A stretch of 64,000 nt of DNA from Marinobacter sp. CHS3-4 (lineage in GTDB: Bacteria > Pseudomonadota > Gammaproteobacteria > Pseudomonadales > Oleiphilaceae). The notes under the pieces are model-generated. The model was not told the origin of the DNA. It worked only from the letters and a program-made list of their open reading frames with translations, and ran no database searches. Positions 46,984 to 56,117 of the stretch are shown piece after piece. The stretch lies in assembly GCF_030053415.1 (NCBI RefSeq), contig NZ_JASGBJ010000002.1, positions 186,001 to 250,000 of the forward strand, written 5' to 3'. Every line of letters starts with the position of its first letter. The first letter of the stretch is position 1. The position numbers and the translations under genes were made by a program.

Positions 46984-47679
46984 TCAGGTTTTGATGGCGT
47001 ATTTGAAGCCCTGCATTTTGCCAAGCTCCAACACGTTTGCACCGCTAACAAGGCGAGTGTCCGTTTCATTGCCGCTGGCAACAACCGTTGCCATTCTCTC
47101 ATTCACTGGACAAAGCATTCTCAACAAAAGGTCTTTGGCGTATGCATCGACACCTGAAAGAATGTCATCCAGGATAAGGATGGCCGGTTGCATGACGTAG
47201 GCCCTCGCGACCAGCGCCAATCGAGATTGCCCCCGAGAAATCTCCGAGGGGCTTTTGTGCATTTCATCCACCAGACCCAGTTGAGAAATCATTGCCTCGG
47301 TTCTCAAAAAGATTGATCGGCGATCAGAAGACCCTTGGACCGCCAGCGGTAAAGCAATATTTTCAAAGACAGTAAACTGTTCCAGTAAACTATCGTTTTC
47401 AAATACGGCCCCTATCCCACCCGTCTTCACCAACCCAAAAGGCGAATACTTGCCGATTCGAATTGAACCACGTTGGGCTTCTTTTAAACCTGCTATTGCT
47501 TCCAACAAAGTAGACTTGCCACAACCACTATCGCCTGTCACCCATACCAGTTCACCCGCTTCCGCCTGTAGGTCTAAACCGGTGATAACGGAATTATGAC
47601 CAAAACTCAAAACCAGTCCTGAAATGTTTAGAGGCAAGGCATGATGAGCCTGGTTCTGCTTTCTCTTTATCATCTTCAT
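46984..47679 (-). CDS. MlaF-like ABC transporter ATPase with altered motifs
   Basis: The 231-residue protein has Walker A GDSGCGKST and the overall ABC fold, but the Q-loop reads VFENDS (Glu for Gln), the signature is ISRGQSR instead of LSGGQ, Walker B is LILDDILSGVD (Asp for the catalytic Glu), and the H-loop is VVASGNETD with no His. Such changes predict weak or no ATPase activity, perhaps a regulated or locked transporter. Start overlaps the permease stop (ATGA at 47679). Confidence 0.85.
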   Translation of the reverse strand: MKMIKRKQNQAHHALPLNISGLVLSFGHNSVITGLDLQAEAGELVWVTGDSGCGKSTLLEAIAGLKEAQRGSIRIGKYSPFGLVKTGGIGAVFENDSLLEQFTVFENIALPLAVQGSSDRRSIFLRTEAMISQLGLVDEMHKSPSEISRGQSRLALVARAYVMQPAILILDDILSGVDAYAKDLLLRMLCPVNERMATVVASGNETDTRLVSGANVLELGKMQGFKYAIKT

Positions 47680-48509
47680 CTGAGAATTAAATCAGGTATC
47701 TGGTCAATTTTTGGCAGTACTACAACGACCTGCATCACCAGTACAACCAGATATGATTGAGTCATTGTTCTCATTCCAATAATCGAAACCCTGTTTTTAT
47801 TCTTTGGTTGGCTGTAGCCATTCACCGCGCCAACGGAAATTACAAGCAATGCGGAAATTAAGACATGCACAAGCACAGATAAAATAGGCAAGCTTGAAAC
47901 CTTCTCAAAAAAGCCGGAAACGAGAAAATATAAATCTAAATCCAGGCTTACGTACAAGTACAAAGTCGCAGCAGATATTGACATCAACATCGACAGAAAA
48001 GAATGAAATAGCGATGCGGTAGTAACCGCAATTGTTCTTGGAGCGGTGATCAACTGCCTCGTATCTATGCCCAGAATTTCAAGGGAGTGCGTTTGCTTTT
48101 TGTCGGCCATCGTACCGAGCTCAATGGACAGCGGTAACGCTCCTCTGGCGGCCAGCATGCCAGACGAGAGTGCCGGCGCCACCTGCTGTACCAATATGAT
48201 TGAAACCAGCAGGATAACATCCTGATTTGTCAGCAAGCTTCCTGATGCATGACTAATAGCAAAGCTTACGGCAAACCCGAAAATGATGGACATGATGATA
48301 ACACCCGATACAGGGGCACCGAACATCTCCATCACATCGCGCCCAAGCATTTTCTTATAGATTCCAACCCGGTCGTTGCCGGAGAGAACGAAAGCTGCAA
48401 GTTTGATGCTATCCGAGAACAGCCTGGCCCCCATGCCAACAATCTCAAAGGGAAACGCAACCACCTTCCCCAAACTGGAAAGCAAACTCGAACCCAAACC
48501 CCTAGCCAT
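47676..48509 (-). CDS. MlaE-like ABC permease
   Basis: From ATG 48509, overlapping the stop of the RyR gene and preceded by GAGGCAG, the protein has 277 residues and about five membrane helices. The conserved MlaE segment appears as VQQVAPALSSGMLAARGALPLSIELGTM-type sequence near the middle, with the usual Glu. A longer start at TTG 48575 is possible but lacks a ribosome site. It forms the membrane part of an MCE transporter with the next two genes. Confidence 0.85.
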   Translation of the reverse strand: MARGLGSSLLSSLGKVVAFPFEIVGMGARLFSDSIKLAAFVLSGNDRVGIYKKMLGRDVMEMFGAPVSGVIIMSIIFGFAVSFAISHASGSLLTNQDVILLVSIILVQQVAPALSSGMLAARGALPLSIELGTMADKKQTHSLEILGIDTRQLITAPRTIAVTTASLFHSFLSMLMSISAATLYLYVSLDLDLYFLVSGFFEKVSSLPILSVLVHVLISALLVISVGAVNGYSQPKNKNRVSIIGMRTMTQSYLVVLVMQVVVVLPKIDQIPDLILR

Positions 48510-49854
48510 TCTCTGCCTCAATGCCGGAACCTTCGAATTGGGAGGCCGTAACTTTGATTTTCGCACTCGAAACAATTTCTAAATGGATAACATCGGGCGC
48601 CTGTGGACCGGGGAGTGACAGGTTCTGGTGGCTCAATAAAACGAAAAGGGCATCACCATAGCCAGCGTCGGAGTGATTACCAGCGCTAATGCCCGAATTG
48701 CCGACACACACATTGAAACCAGCATCCAACAGCCGATTGCCCCACAAAACATCATTTTCGCTAGATGCATTAACCTCAAAATATAGGACATTGGACTCGA
48801 ATTCCGAGAGCACCATAGCCCCTACTGTGCGAGCAAATTTCTGCGAGGCAAGGCGAGGGTCGTAAACAGAGACAATTCGGGCGTTGATAACTGGTGCACA
48901 GCGCTTGCCGTCGAAGCTCAGTAACAGAGGAATGGAGCCTACAGCGCTTCTGTCTTTATCGATGACGGCCTCTGACAACTTTTCAAAGGGGATGAGATCA
49001 GGATGCAGCTTACGACTATCATCTCTTTGCTCGCCGAACTTCCACCCTTTCATAATCCTATTGACAGACCACCTGTCATGTTCAATGAACGCTAACTTTT
49101 CAGAAACGGATTGAATGTTGAAGGCCTTAGAATTTGATTGAAGGCTCGTATTCTGATCAATTCCCAAGCCGATGATTTCTGTTTTGAGCAGGATGCTGTC
49201 GGCCTGGCTTCGGTTCGCGTCTTTGTATCCATCATCCAGCTCCTCCCAGGGTCTCAGCGCTGGCGTACTGCCAAGTTTCTCCCCTCGTGACCAGGCTGAC
49301 TCAAGATAATATTCATGGATGATGCGTGGCAGCCTGTCCTCATCGATTTCTGCACCTTGCAGTTTTTTGTCCAATGATTCCTGAATGTTGATGTTGACTG
49401 GTACCAAACCATTTCGAACAGCGTCACACAACAAGCTTTTTAATGAATCATCGATGGCGCATTGATGAAGCAAATAAGTGGCTTTAAGAGGCTTTAAATG
49501 CAATATCTCTTTTATCAGCTGTCTTGATTCATGCTCATCCGGAGCAAATATCAACGTTATTTCAGAATCTGCCTCGTGCAACTCGCCGATTGAAATAGTC
49601 TTGAAATTGAAAAGGCGGGAAAACTCCGGATGGGTGTCGACCAGGGAACCGAGCGCGTACTGGTCACAACCCATCAGATGAATCGTATATTTGTCGCGAA
49701 ATGGTCGAACCAGCATTGGGCTGATTTGCGATAAAATTTCGATGGAAGTTGCAGAAAGTCCGATCAGGATAACGCGAATATCGTTCTCGCCATTGGCAAC
49801 GAAATTATTCGCTAAAACGGGGAGAGACCGTCTGACGGCCGCACGAGCCCACAA
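48502..49854 (-). CDS. RyR-domain protein with Rossmann-like N-terminal domain
   Basis: The 450-residue reading begins at TTG 49854; the frame stays open to a TGA about 85 bases further upstream, without ATG or GTG, so the true N-terminus is uncertain. Residues about 25-150 resemble a TrkA-N/Rossmann nucleotide-binding domain (VILIGLSATSIEILSQI). The central part has ryanodine-receptor RyR features: PWEELDDGYKDANRSQAD, FIEHDRWSVNRIMKGWKFGE and RKLHPDLIPFEKL. A C-terminal 150-residue domain (about 300-450) is uncharacterised. RyR and TIR domains are both linked to ADP-ribose/NAD-type ligands in several systems, which suggests a sensor role (inference). First gene of the operon. Confidence 0.75.
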   Translation of the reverse strand: MWARAAVRRSLPVLANNFVANGENDIRVILIGLSATSIEILSQISPMLVRPFRDKYTIHLMGCDQYALGSLVDTHPEFSRLFNFKTISIGELHEADSEITLIFAPDEHESRQLIKEILHLKPLKATYLLHQCAIDDSLKSLLCDAVRNGLVPVNINIQESLDKKLQGAEIDEDRLPRIIHEYYLESAWSRGEKLGSTPALRPWEELDDGYKDANRSQADSILLKTEIIGLGIDQNTSLQSNSKAFNIQSVSEKLAFIEHDRWSVNRIMKGWKFGEQRDDSRKLHPDLIPFEKLSEAVIDKDRSAVGSIPLLLSFDGKRCAPVINARIVSVYDPRLASQKFARTVGAMVLSEFESNVLYFEVNASSENDVLWGNRLLDAGFNVCVGNSGISAGNHSDAGYGDALFVLLSHQNLSLPGPQAPDVIHLEIVSSAKIKVTASQFEGSGIEAENG

Positions 49855-50296
49855 ACTGCCAGTTTCACAATTCTTGAAACCCCCAAAGTTTTCCGCCTTC
49901 TGCTTGTCTTGGTTTTCGATAAGTAAAAATCCTTTTCAACTGTGCTTTTCTCCAATTGCAGCCTTGGCAAAGAGCCACAATTCCATATCATGGCATGAAA
50001 GCCCGATAGGTAGGCTAGTTTTTTTTGTTGGACAGATCCATATTGCGAAACGGATTTCAGCATTTGGTGACCTACCTATTTCACACTGAGGAAACGGTCC
50101 TGCTGACATTGAATAATTAATCAGCAATACTGGCATTGGCCCAGTTCATGGGTCATACGATGGCTCTTAAATGCCGGATAATCGGGTGCGACACACGTCA
50201 GAACCGGGAGCAGGGTTTCCTCTAGTCCCCTCTGAGGATGAAGAAAGCCCTCAATCAGCCAAGGAAAAGCTTTTAGTAGCTGCGGTTTAAATAAAG
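49855..50296. promoter_or_regulatory. Divergent region between RyR operon and TIR-WD40 gene
   Basis: About 440 bases of mixed composition between the divergent starts. It must contain both promoters if the RyR gene starts near 49854. An 83-codon frame here has no signature. No clear operator dyad was recognised. Confidence 0.55.
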
Positions 50297-53200
50297 ATGT
50301 CAGACAAGCCCGAAAATCTCCGTTATCTCGCCTTCATTTCGTATCGCCACGCGGACAACAACGAGCCAGGCCGACAATGGGCCAACTGGCTTCATCAAGC
50401 GATTGAAACCTACCAGGTTCCTGAGGACCTCGTTGGCCAACCAATGCCTGGCGGTGGCGAAATCCCGCAACGCATCTTCCCCATTTTTCGGGATGAAGAA
50501 GAACTGCCAACCGATGCGAATCTTGAAGGCGCAATAACCCGGGCACTGGACGACTCCCAATGCTTGATCGTGTTATGCACACCCAGAGCCGTAGCTTCGA
50601 CCTACGTGGCCGATGAAATCGACTACTTCAAAAAGATTGGTCGATCTGATCGCATCATGGCAGCGATCATTGATGGTGAGCCCAATACCCAGAATGATAC
50701 TGCCAAACAAAACGCCGGATTTTCAGCAGAGGACGAATGCTTCCCATTGCCTCTGCGACGGGAATATGTGGACCGGAAACCCACCGACAAGTTGGCCGAA
50801 CCCATCGCCGCTGACTTTCGCACTGTTGACGAAGGCAAACCCCGACAAGGCTGGACAACACCCGAAGCTTACCGCCTGGCGTTGAAAAAGTCGGGGCTGA
50901 CTTCAAGCGACATCAAAGAACGAGTCGAAGCCTACGAACAGCAACTGAACCTGATGCTGCTCAAGATCATTGCCGGCATCATCGGTGTGCCGCTGGGCGA
51001 CCTGACGCAGCGGGACAAGGCTTATCAATTGCAGCAGGAAAAGCAGCGAGCCAAAAGGCTGCGCCGATGGCTGGCTGGCGTGGTGTGCCTTGCGGTAATC
51101 GCGGTGGGGGCAGGTTTGGTTGCTTATGACCAAAGACAAACTGCGCTGGAAAACGAGCGGCAGGCAAAAGCACAACGTGACGAGGCATTGCTGATCCAGA
51201 GCAACTTTCTAATGGATCAGGCAAAGCAAGAGAATGACAAGGGGAATTACGATACAGCTCTGTTACTCGGTCTGAACGCCATCCCGGGCATCCATGGTGG
51301 CGAGCGGCCGATGCCGACTTATCTGGAGCCCTTGAATACAGCGATAAACAAAACGACGAAGATTGCGACTTTTGATAACCGGTTTGGTTTCATGCCAGTT
51401 TTCAGCCCCGACGGAATTCACCTCCTCACTGATCAGCCAAACCAGTCTGCGGTTCTCTGGGACATCCATACAGGTGAGCAAAAACACACGTTCCAATACG
51501 ATAACGGTTTTCTCAATACAGTTTCTTTTAGCCCCGATGGGCGACGCCTTTTGACTGTTGATAATGCCCGAGGCGTAATAGTTTGGGACGTTTTCACTGG
51601 CAGGAGGCATCAATCTCTTCCGCGGGAAAAGGGCATATGGCGAGGGACTTTTGGTCCAGATGCTCAAACGATCCTTACCTCAAACCGCACGGAAATGGAC
51701 GCCACTCTCTGGAACGCCGAAAATGGCGAAGAAATCCAACATTTTCCGCATGACGCAGACATTTATCATGTCGCATTCAGCTCGGATGGCCTGACCGTCT
51801 TAACGGCCTCTGACGACAACACTGCCGCCCTTTGGGACGCTCGCACTGGTAAGAAAATAACGACTTTCAGGCACAACGCTGGCGTTCTGCACGCTTCGCT
51901 TAGCCCGAACGGCCAGAAGCTGCTGACCGCCTCTTCTGACGGTACCGCAGTTCTCTGGGACGCCAGAACCGGCGAAAAACAACAAACCTTCCCTCACAAA
52001 TGGATTAGTAAGGCGGAGTTCAGCCCCGACGGCCAATATATCCTTACTGCTTCGGAAGGCGATGCCATTCTTTGGAAAACTGCAAATGGCGAACAACACG
52101 AGCTGTTTTCAAGTGAGGAAGAGTTATCAAATGCCAGTTTTAGTCCCGATGGAAAATTTTTGGTCGTCGCAAAAAAAAGCAATGAGACAGTATTGTGGGA
52201 TCTAAAAACCAAGGCAAAGATACAAGAATTTCAGCACACTGACTCCCCAAATCTCGTCAAGTTTGGCCCCAGTGGAAAACTCATCCTAACGTCCCACGGC
52301 TCTTCAGCCGCTCTTTGGAACATCATCGAGAGCGAAAGACGGAGTGGCATTTCGCACGACCTCGACGTCACTCAAATCGCCTTTAGCACCGATGGACAAA
52401 AGTTAATCACCGGATCCTACGATAAAACGGCCGTGCTTTGGGACGCCATTACAGGCAAAAAGCTTAAAACGTTCCAACATAGGGCAACCGTAAGCCATGC
52501 CGTAATTAGTCCCGATGACCAGATGGTCCTTACCTCATCACACGACAATACCGCGTCCTTATGGGAGGCTCGAACAGGCAAAAAACTGCTAAGCCTCTCC
52601 CATGAAAGTTTCGTTGTTCAGGCCGAATTTGATAACGACGCAAGCCTCATACTTACCGCCTCCTATGACAACACGGCAGCGCTATGGGACATCAAAACGG
52701 GCGAAAAAAAATACACTTATCACCACGACGATCCTGTCGAACACGCGGTTTTCAGTCCCGATGGAACGCTAATTCTTACAGTTTCCTGGGACGCAACCGC
52801 TGCACTTTGGGATGTTCAAACTGGCGAGAAAATCAGGGTCTTTCCGAGCTTTGCTGCTCAGCATAAAGCTTACGCATCATTTAGCAGCGACAGTAAATCT
52901 ATTCTGATACCAGCTAATGAAAACGCCGCAACCCTCTGGAACATAGAATCCAGAGAAAAACAACAGACCTTCAAACACAACGGCGCTCTGCTTCATGCGG
53001 ACATCAGCCCGAATGGCGACCTTGTTGTTACATCAGCTCAGGACAACATTTTCCATGTTTGGGATGCGAGGAACGGTAAGCTCCTGCATACCTTTCGAGA
53101 TGGTGATTCTGCGGGTCACCCCTTTGATTTCTCTTCAGATGGTCACCTCCTACTGACTACATCCTCGGACAATTCGGCAAATCTGAGAAACTTGAAGACC

Positions 53201-53785
53201 GGCGAAACCCATGCATCCTTTCAAGAAGCAGGTCGCATTTCATTTGTCGCTGCCGGCCCTAACAATAAAGCCGCACTTGCCTCTGCTAGAAATAGCGATC
53301 TCGGTTTCAACATCCATTTACGATCATTTGCGAGGTCGCTATCTCAATTCCAATCGGCGGCTTGGCAAAGACTGCCATTAAGGAAGACCTGCCTCAGCCC
53401 AGAGCAAAGGGAGGCTTTCCGACTCAAGAAGCTGGACAGAAACGAATGGATCGCGAGGGGCTGCGGTCACTACGCCGACCCACCCGAAGACACTCACGGA
53501 TTATTACCGGGTATTTACGCAATTCTTCGGGGCGATTTGGAATCACTCAGTAAGTCAGAGACTACACGACAAACACGTCTTGCCTTTGAGCTATCGCCTG
53601 TGACACCACTCATTGCATTCAAAAAAAGTGAGCATCCATCACCAGAATTAGCTGCCGCTATTCTAGGCTTGCTGGATGATGATTTCGTCGACGCAGAGAG
53701 ACTGACCTTACAAGACTACCTTTCAGATGATGTTTTTTTTGAAGCTGCCCAAAAAGCCCGCAGTGATATTTCGGCCTCAGACTAA
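50297..53785 (+). CDS. Membrane-anchored TIR-WD40 protein
   Basis: The 1162-residue protein has a TIR domain at residues 8-160 with the same key motifs as the TIR-TPR protein, including Glu107 in STYVADEIDYF. The linker and the single membrane helix (about 258-280) are also shared. About fifteen WD40 blades follow (about 345-1000; FSPDGxxxLTASxDNTAALWDxxTGEK), enough for two seven-bladed propellers, then a unique 150-residue tail. The WD40 arrays likely sense a ligand or protein and activate TIR NADase or cyclase activity in the cytoplasm. A Lys/Asp-rich start at ATG 50297 has a weak ribosome site. Confidence 0.87.
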   Translation: MSDKPENLRYLAFISYRHADNNEPGRQWANWLHQAIETYQVPEDLVGQPMPGGGEIPQRIFPIFRDEEELPTDANLEGAITRALDDSQCLIVLCTPRAVASTYVADEIDYFKKIGRSDRIMAAIIDGEPNTQNDTAKQNAGFSAEDECFPLPLRREYVDRKPTDKLAEPIAADFRTVDEGKPRQGWTTPEAYRLALKKSGLTSSDIKERVEAYEQQLNLMLLKIIAGIIGVPLGDLTQRDKAYQLQQEKQRAKRLRRWLAGVVCLAVIAVGAGLVAYDQRQTALENERQAKAQRDEALLIQSNFLMDQAKQENDKGNYDTALLLGLNAIPGIHGGERPMPTYLEPLNTAINKTTKIATFDNRFGFMPVFSPDGIHLLTDQPNQSAVLWDIHTGEQKHTFQYDNGFLNTVSFSPDGRRLLTVDNARGVIVWDVFTGRRHQSLPREKGIWRGTFGPDAQTILTSNRTEMDATLWNAENGEEIQHFPHDADIYHVAFSSDGLTVLTASDDNTAALWDARTGKKITTFRHNAGVLHASLSPNGQKLLTASSDGTAVLWDARTGEKQQTFPHKWISKAEFSPDGQYILTASEGDAILWKTANGEQHELFSSEEELSNASFSPDGKFLVVAKKSNETVLWDLKTKAKIQEFQHTDSPNLVKFGPSGKLILTSHGSSAALWNIIESERRSGISHDLDVTQIAFSTDGQKLITGSYDKTAVLWDAITGKKLKTFQHRATVSHAVISPDDQMVLTSSHDNTASLWEARTGKKLLSLSHESFVVQAEFDNDASLILTASYDNTAALWDIKTGEKKYTYHHDDPVEHAVFSPDGTLILTVSWDATAALWDVQTGEKIRVFPSFAAQHKAYASFSSDSKSILIPANENAATLWNIESREKQQTFKHNGALLHADISPNGDLVVTSAQDNIFHVWDARNGKLLHTFRDGDSAGHPFDFSSDGHLLLTTSSDNSANLRNLKTGETHASFQEAGRISFVAAGPNNKAALASARNSDLGFNIHLRSFARSLSQFQSAAWQRLPLRKTCLSPEQREAFRLKKLDRNEWIARGCGHYADPPEDTHGLLPGIYAILRGDLESLSKSETTRQTRLAFELSPVTPLIAFKKSEHPSPELAAAILGLLDDDFVDAERLTLQDYLSDDVFFEAAQKARSDISASD

Positions 53786-53900
53786 AACAAAGCCCGAAAC
53801 CCGTTACTTTTTGAAAGAATCTAGGGAAGATGATTGAGTTTCAGGAAATACTCTAAGCAGCATTGAAGATGCGCGAACAAATACGAGGGGGTTCCAGCGT

Positions 53901-54392
53901 TTGCATTCACAAATCAGTCCATCTAAAGCCCGCAAGGGCCGGTACCCTGCCTTGCTCACACTTATGGCGGTAGTCTTTTTTACGGGCTCTGCAGTAGCAT
54001 CCGAATCCGAAGACCTAGCCTGGCAGTATGATGGTCCGCTGAATCACATCTCGTTAGAGCAGATTCGCCAACTGCCAGCCGGTGTTTCTCTGGACGAGTT
54101 GGTGGAACGCTTTGGAGATCCCATCAAGTCCAGCATAAGAGCGGGCACCTGGCCGCGAGAAGAAGGCAGAGGCGTTGATAATGGGATTAATCAGTGGCGA
54201 ATGGGGTACTGGTTTTTCTTCGAGCGTGGTGATAGAGGGCGGCTCAAAAAGCCGCTTACGCTGCAATACGTTGCCTCGCTCAAGCAGACGCCTGAGTCCC
54301 CGGTGCCGGCCATGTACGAGCTTATGCATCTCATGACGATCGACTGGCCGGAAGCGGATATAGGAAAAAACTTCCTCGAGCTTTACCAGTAA
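53901..54392 (+). CDS. Exported hypothetical protein
   Basis: TTG 53901 gives 163 residues with a signal peptide (ALLTLMAVVFFTGSAVASES). The mature part contains SLDELVERFGDP, a Gly/Arg-rich loop, MGYWFFFERGDRGRL and a C-terminal helix ending in ELYQ. No family recognised. The gene stands 115 bases after TIR-WD40 on the same strand and may be its partner. The start is uncertain because the ribosome site is distant. Confidence 0.55.
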   Translation: MHSQISPSKARKGRYPALLTLMAVVFFTGSAVASESEDLAWQYDGPLNHISLEQIRQLPAGVSLDELVERFGDPIKSSIRAGTWPREEGRGVDNGINQWRMGYWFFFERGDRGRLKKPLTLQYVASLKQTPESPVPAMYELMHLMTIDWPEADIGKNFLELYQ

Positions 54393-54480
54393 AGCGCCCT
54401 ATTCCTGAGCTTCCCGCCTCCATCCGAGGAATGTCGCCCGCACCCAAGGCTTTAAAACCTTAACTCCAGGCCCGGGTAGT

Positions 54481-56046
54481 CTAGGGCAAAACAATCTCGT
54501 AGTTTGATGTCATACTTTGGCTCATAAACGGCTGCAAAGTACGCGAGATATTGCGTCGAGCGTCGCCTATGTTTTCGTCAACAAAAACAAGGAGATGAGT
54601 CTCCGTCCACTGAATGTTCGCAAAAGTCTCACTGATACCATTCATGCTCGCGCTTAGAATTCTCTCGTCGATTGCCAAAGCGAAGAATTTGGGATTCCCC
54701 TCATACAATTCCCTTGTTGAGTATTTGGCGTGATCGGCCGCCGAATATACGGTTAACACTCCCGGAGTTTGTTCTAAAGACAATTGCATTGAATCCACCA
54801 GCTCGACGTTTTGTTGATTCAATGCCTGGTCACGCTGGGTTTTGACGGTAACAATCAGGAGACGTTCCTTAAAACGTTTTTTCATAGCTGCGACTTCTGC
54901 GTCGAGCGATAGAACGTCGACATTATCCGTTTTCATGATGTCTGACGCTGACACCCTGACGACACCATGCTCGCCTGCCACCAGCGCAAAATTTTCATCA
55001 AGTGAGAGAATATCCGTCGTCCCTCGCACCCCCGGCAGTCGAATTGAGCTCCAGCCATCGTTTTGATTTTTTGTTACTCCAAATTCGGAGTTAGCCATCA
55101 ACACGAGCTTTCCACCCAGATAAGCACCGGAAAACAGGTTATCCAGGACGCCGTTAACTTCGACCTTGTCCCAGACTTGGCCTTGACGTTCCGACGCGTA
55201 AAAGTAAGAACCACGAGGTAGAAGCAAAAGTAACTCAGGATTGACTTCAACTAGATTCAGAAAGGTCGTCTCTCCGTCATCCACGTTCACCGTCTTCCAT
55301 GAGCGGGTTAGATCCTCTGATCGGAAAAAAACTCCATTCTCGCCGGCAACCAGAAATGCCTCATCCTTTGTTACCAGAACAGCATTCAAATTCCAGCCAT
55401 TACGGTTATCTATCGCTCCACTTTTGTCCTCCCAACTTTTGCCACCATCTACGGTGCACAACAAAAGCCCAGACGGCCCTACTGCACAACCGACCTTCTC
55501 GTCAACGAAGGCCACGTCCGAAAATGCATAGTTACCGATTTTGGCAGCCACTTCCGCATCTTCTAAAGCGAACTTCACATCCTCTAATTCCCACTCCAGG
55601 TCGTCTAGCTTCTGCCCTGACGACCGCTTCATCTCCTGCTCGTATTCGGCCACCTGATTATCAAGCCTTCGAACCTTCATGGCACCGATGTCAAAACCAT
55701 CGAGTTGCTTGCTCCAGGTCTTGCCGCCATTGGAGGTATTCAAAACAACACCGGCATGTCCTACCGCCCATCCCATTTTAGCGGACGGGAAATCAGCCGC
55801 CGTTAAAAGCACAGATACCGGAGACTCAGCCTGCTCCCAGGAATTGCCTCCATCTCTAGAGCTGATGATGATGCCCTGACGTCCAACGGCAACATAGGAG
55901 GCGCCGGCTTTTGCAACGTCCGTCATAAAAACCCGCTGAGGAGTATCAACCATAGGCGCTGGCCGATCAGGACCTGTAAAAACACCCCCAATGACGGTCC
56001 CCGGCAGCAGCAAAAACTGGATGACAAAGCAGAGTAACGTTCTCAT
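54481..56046 (-). CDS. YCF48 propeller fused to RND-porter-like C-terminal domain
   Basis: ATG 56046 with AAAGGA upstream gives 521 residues with a signal peptide. Residues about 25-380 are YCF48/BNR blades (SRDGGNSWEQ, NTSNGGKTWSK, TVDGGKSWEDK), with a coiled-coil insertion at about 125-160 (DNQVAEYEQEMKRSSGQKL). The C-terminal 130 residues (LLIVTVKTQRDQALNQ and LEQTPGVLTVYS) resemble the first periplasmic segment of MMPL/RND proteins as in the 7076-9502 gene, but no membrane helices follow. It could be a periplasmic adaptor for an RND pump. No RND partner is adjacent. Confidence 0.72.
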   Translation of the reverse strand: MRTLLCFVIQFLLLPGTVIGGVFTGPDRPAPMVDTPQRVFMTDVAKAGASYVAVGRQGIIISSRDGGNSWEQAESPVSVLLTAADFPSAKMGWAVGHAGVVLNTSNGGKTWSKQLDGFDIGAMKVRRLDNQVAEYEQEMKRSSGQKLDDLEWELEDVKFALEDAEVAAKIGNYAFSDVAFVDEKVGCAVGPSGLLLCTVDGGKSWEDKSGAIDNRNGWNLNAVLVTKDEAFLVAGENGVFFRSEDLTRSWKTVNVDDGETTFLNLVEVNPELLLLLPRGSYFYASERQGQVWDKVEVNGVLDNLFSGAYLGGKLVLMANSEFGVTKNQNDGWSSIRLPGVRGTTDILSLDENFALVAGEHGVVRVSASDIMKTDNVDVLSLDAEVAAMKKRFKERLLIVTVKTQRDQALNQQNVELVDSMQLSLEQTPGVLTVYSAADHAKYSTRELYEGNPKFFALAIDERILSASMNGISETFANIQWTETHLLVFVDENIGDARRNISRTLQPFMSQSMTSNYEIVLP

Positions 56047-56117
56047 TTTTATTCCTTTTAAGTCAGGGCCTTCACCCAAATTTAGGTTTGACAAGGAGTC
56101 TGAACCATCCGCCACTT

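Noticed and set aside
49812..50063. 83-codon minus-strand frame upstream of the RyR gene
   Set aside because: No family signature; overlaps the probable 5' region of RyR in another frame.
42445..51070. Inversion switch mediated by the two inverted TIR-coding halves
   Set aside because: The stretch compared by eye shares about 73% of bases, too low for efficient recombination; no recombinase gene nearby.
55299..55781. 160-codon plus-strand frame within the YCF48 fusion gene
   Set aside because: Antisense shadow with no domain.
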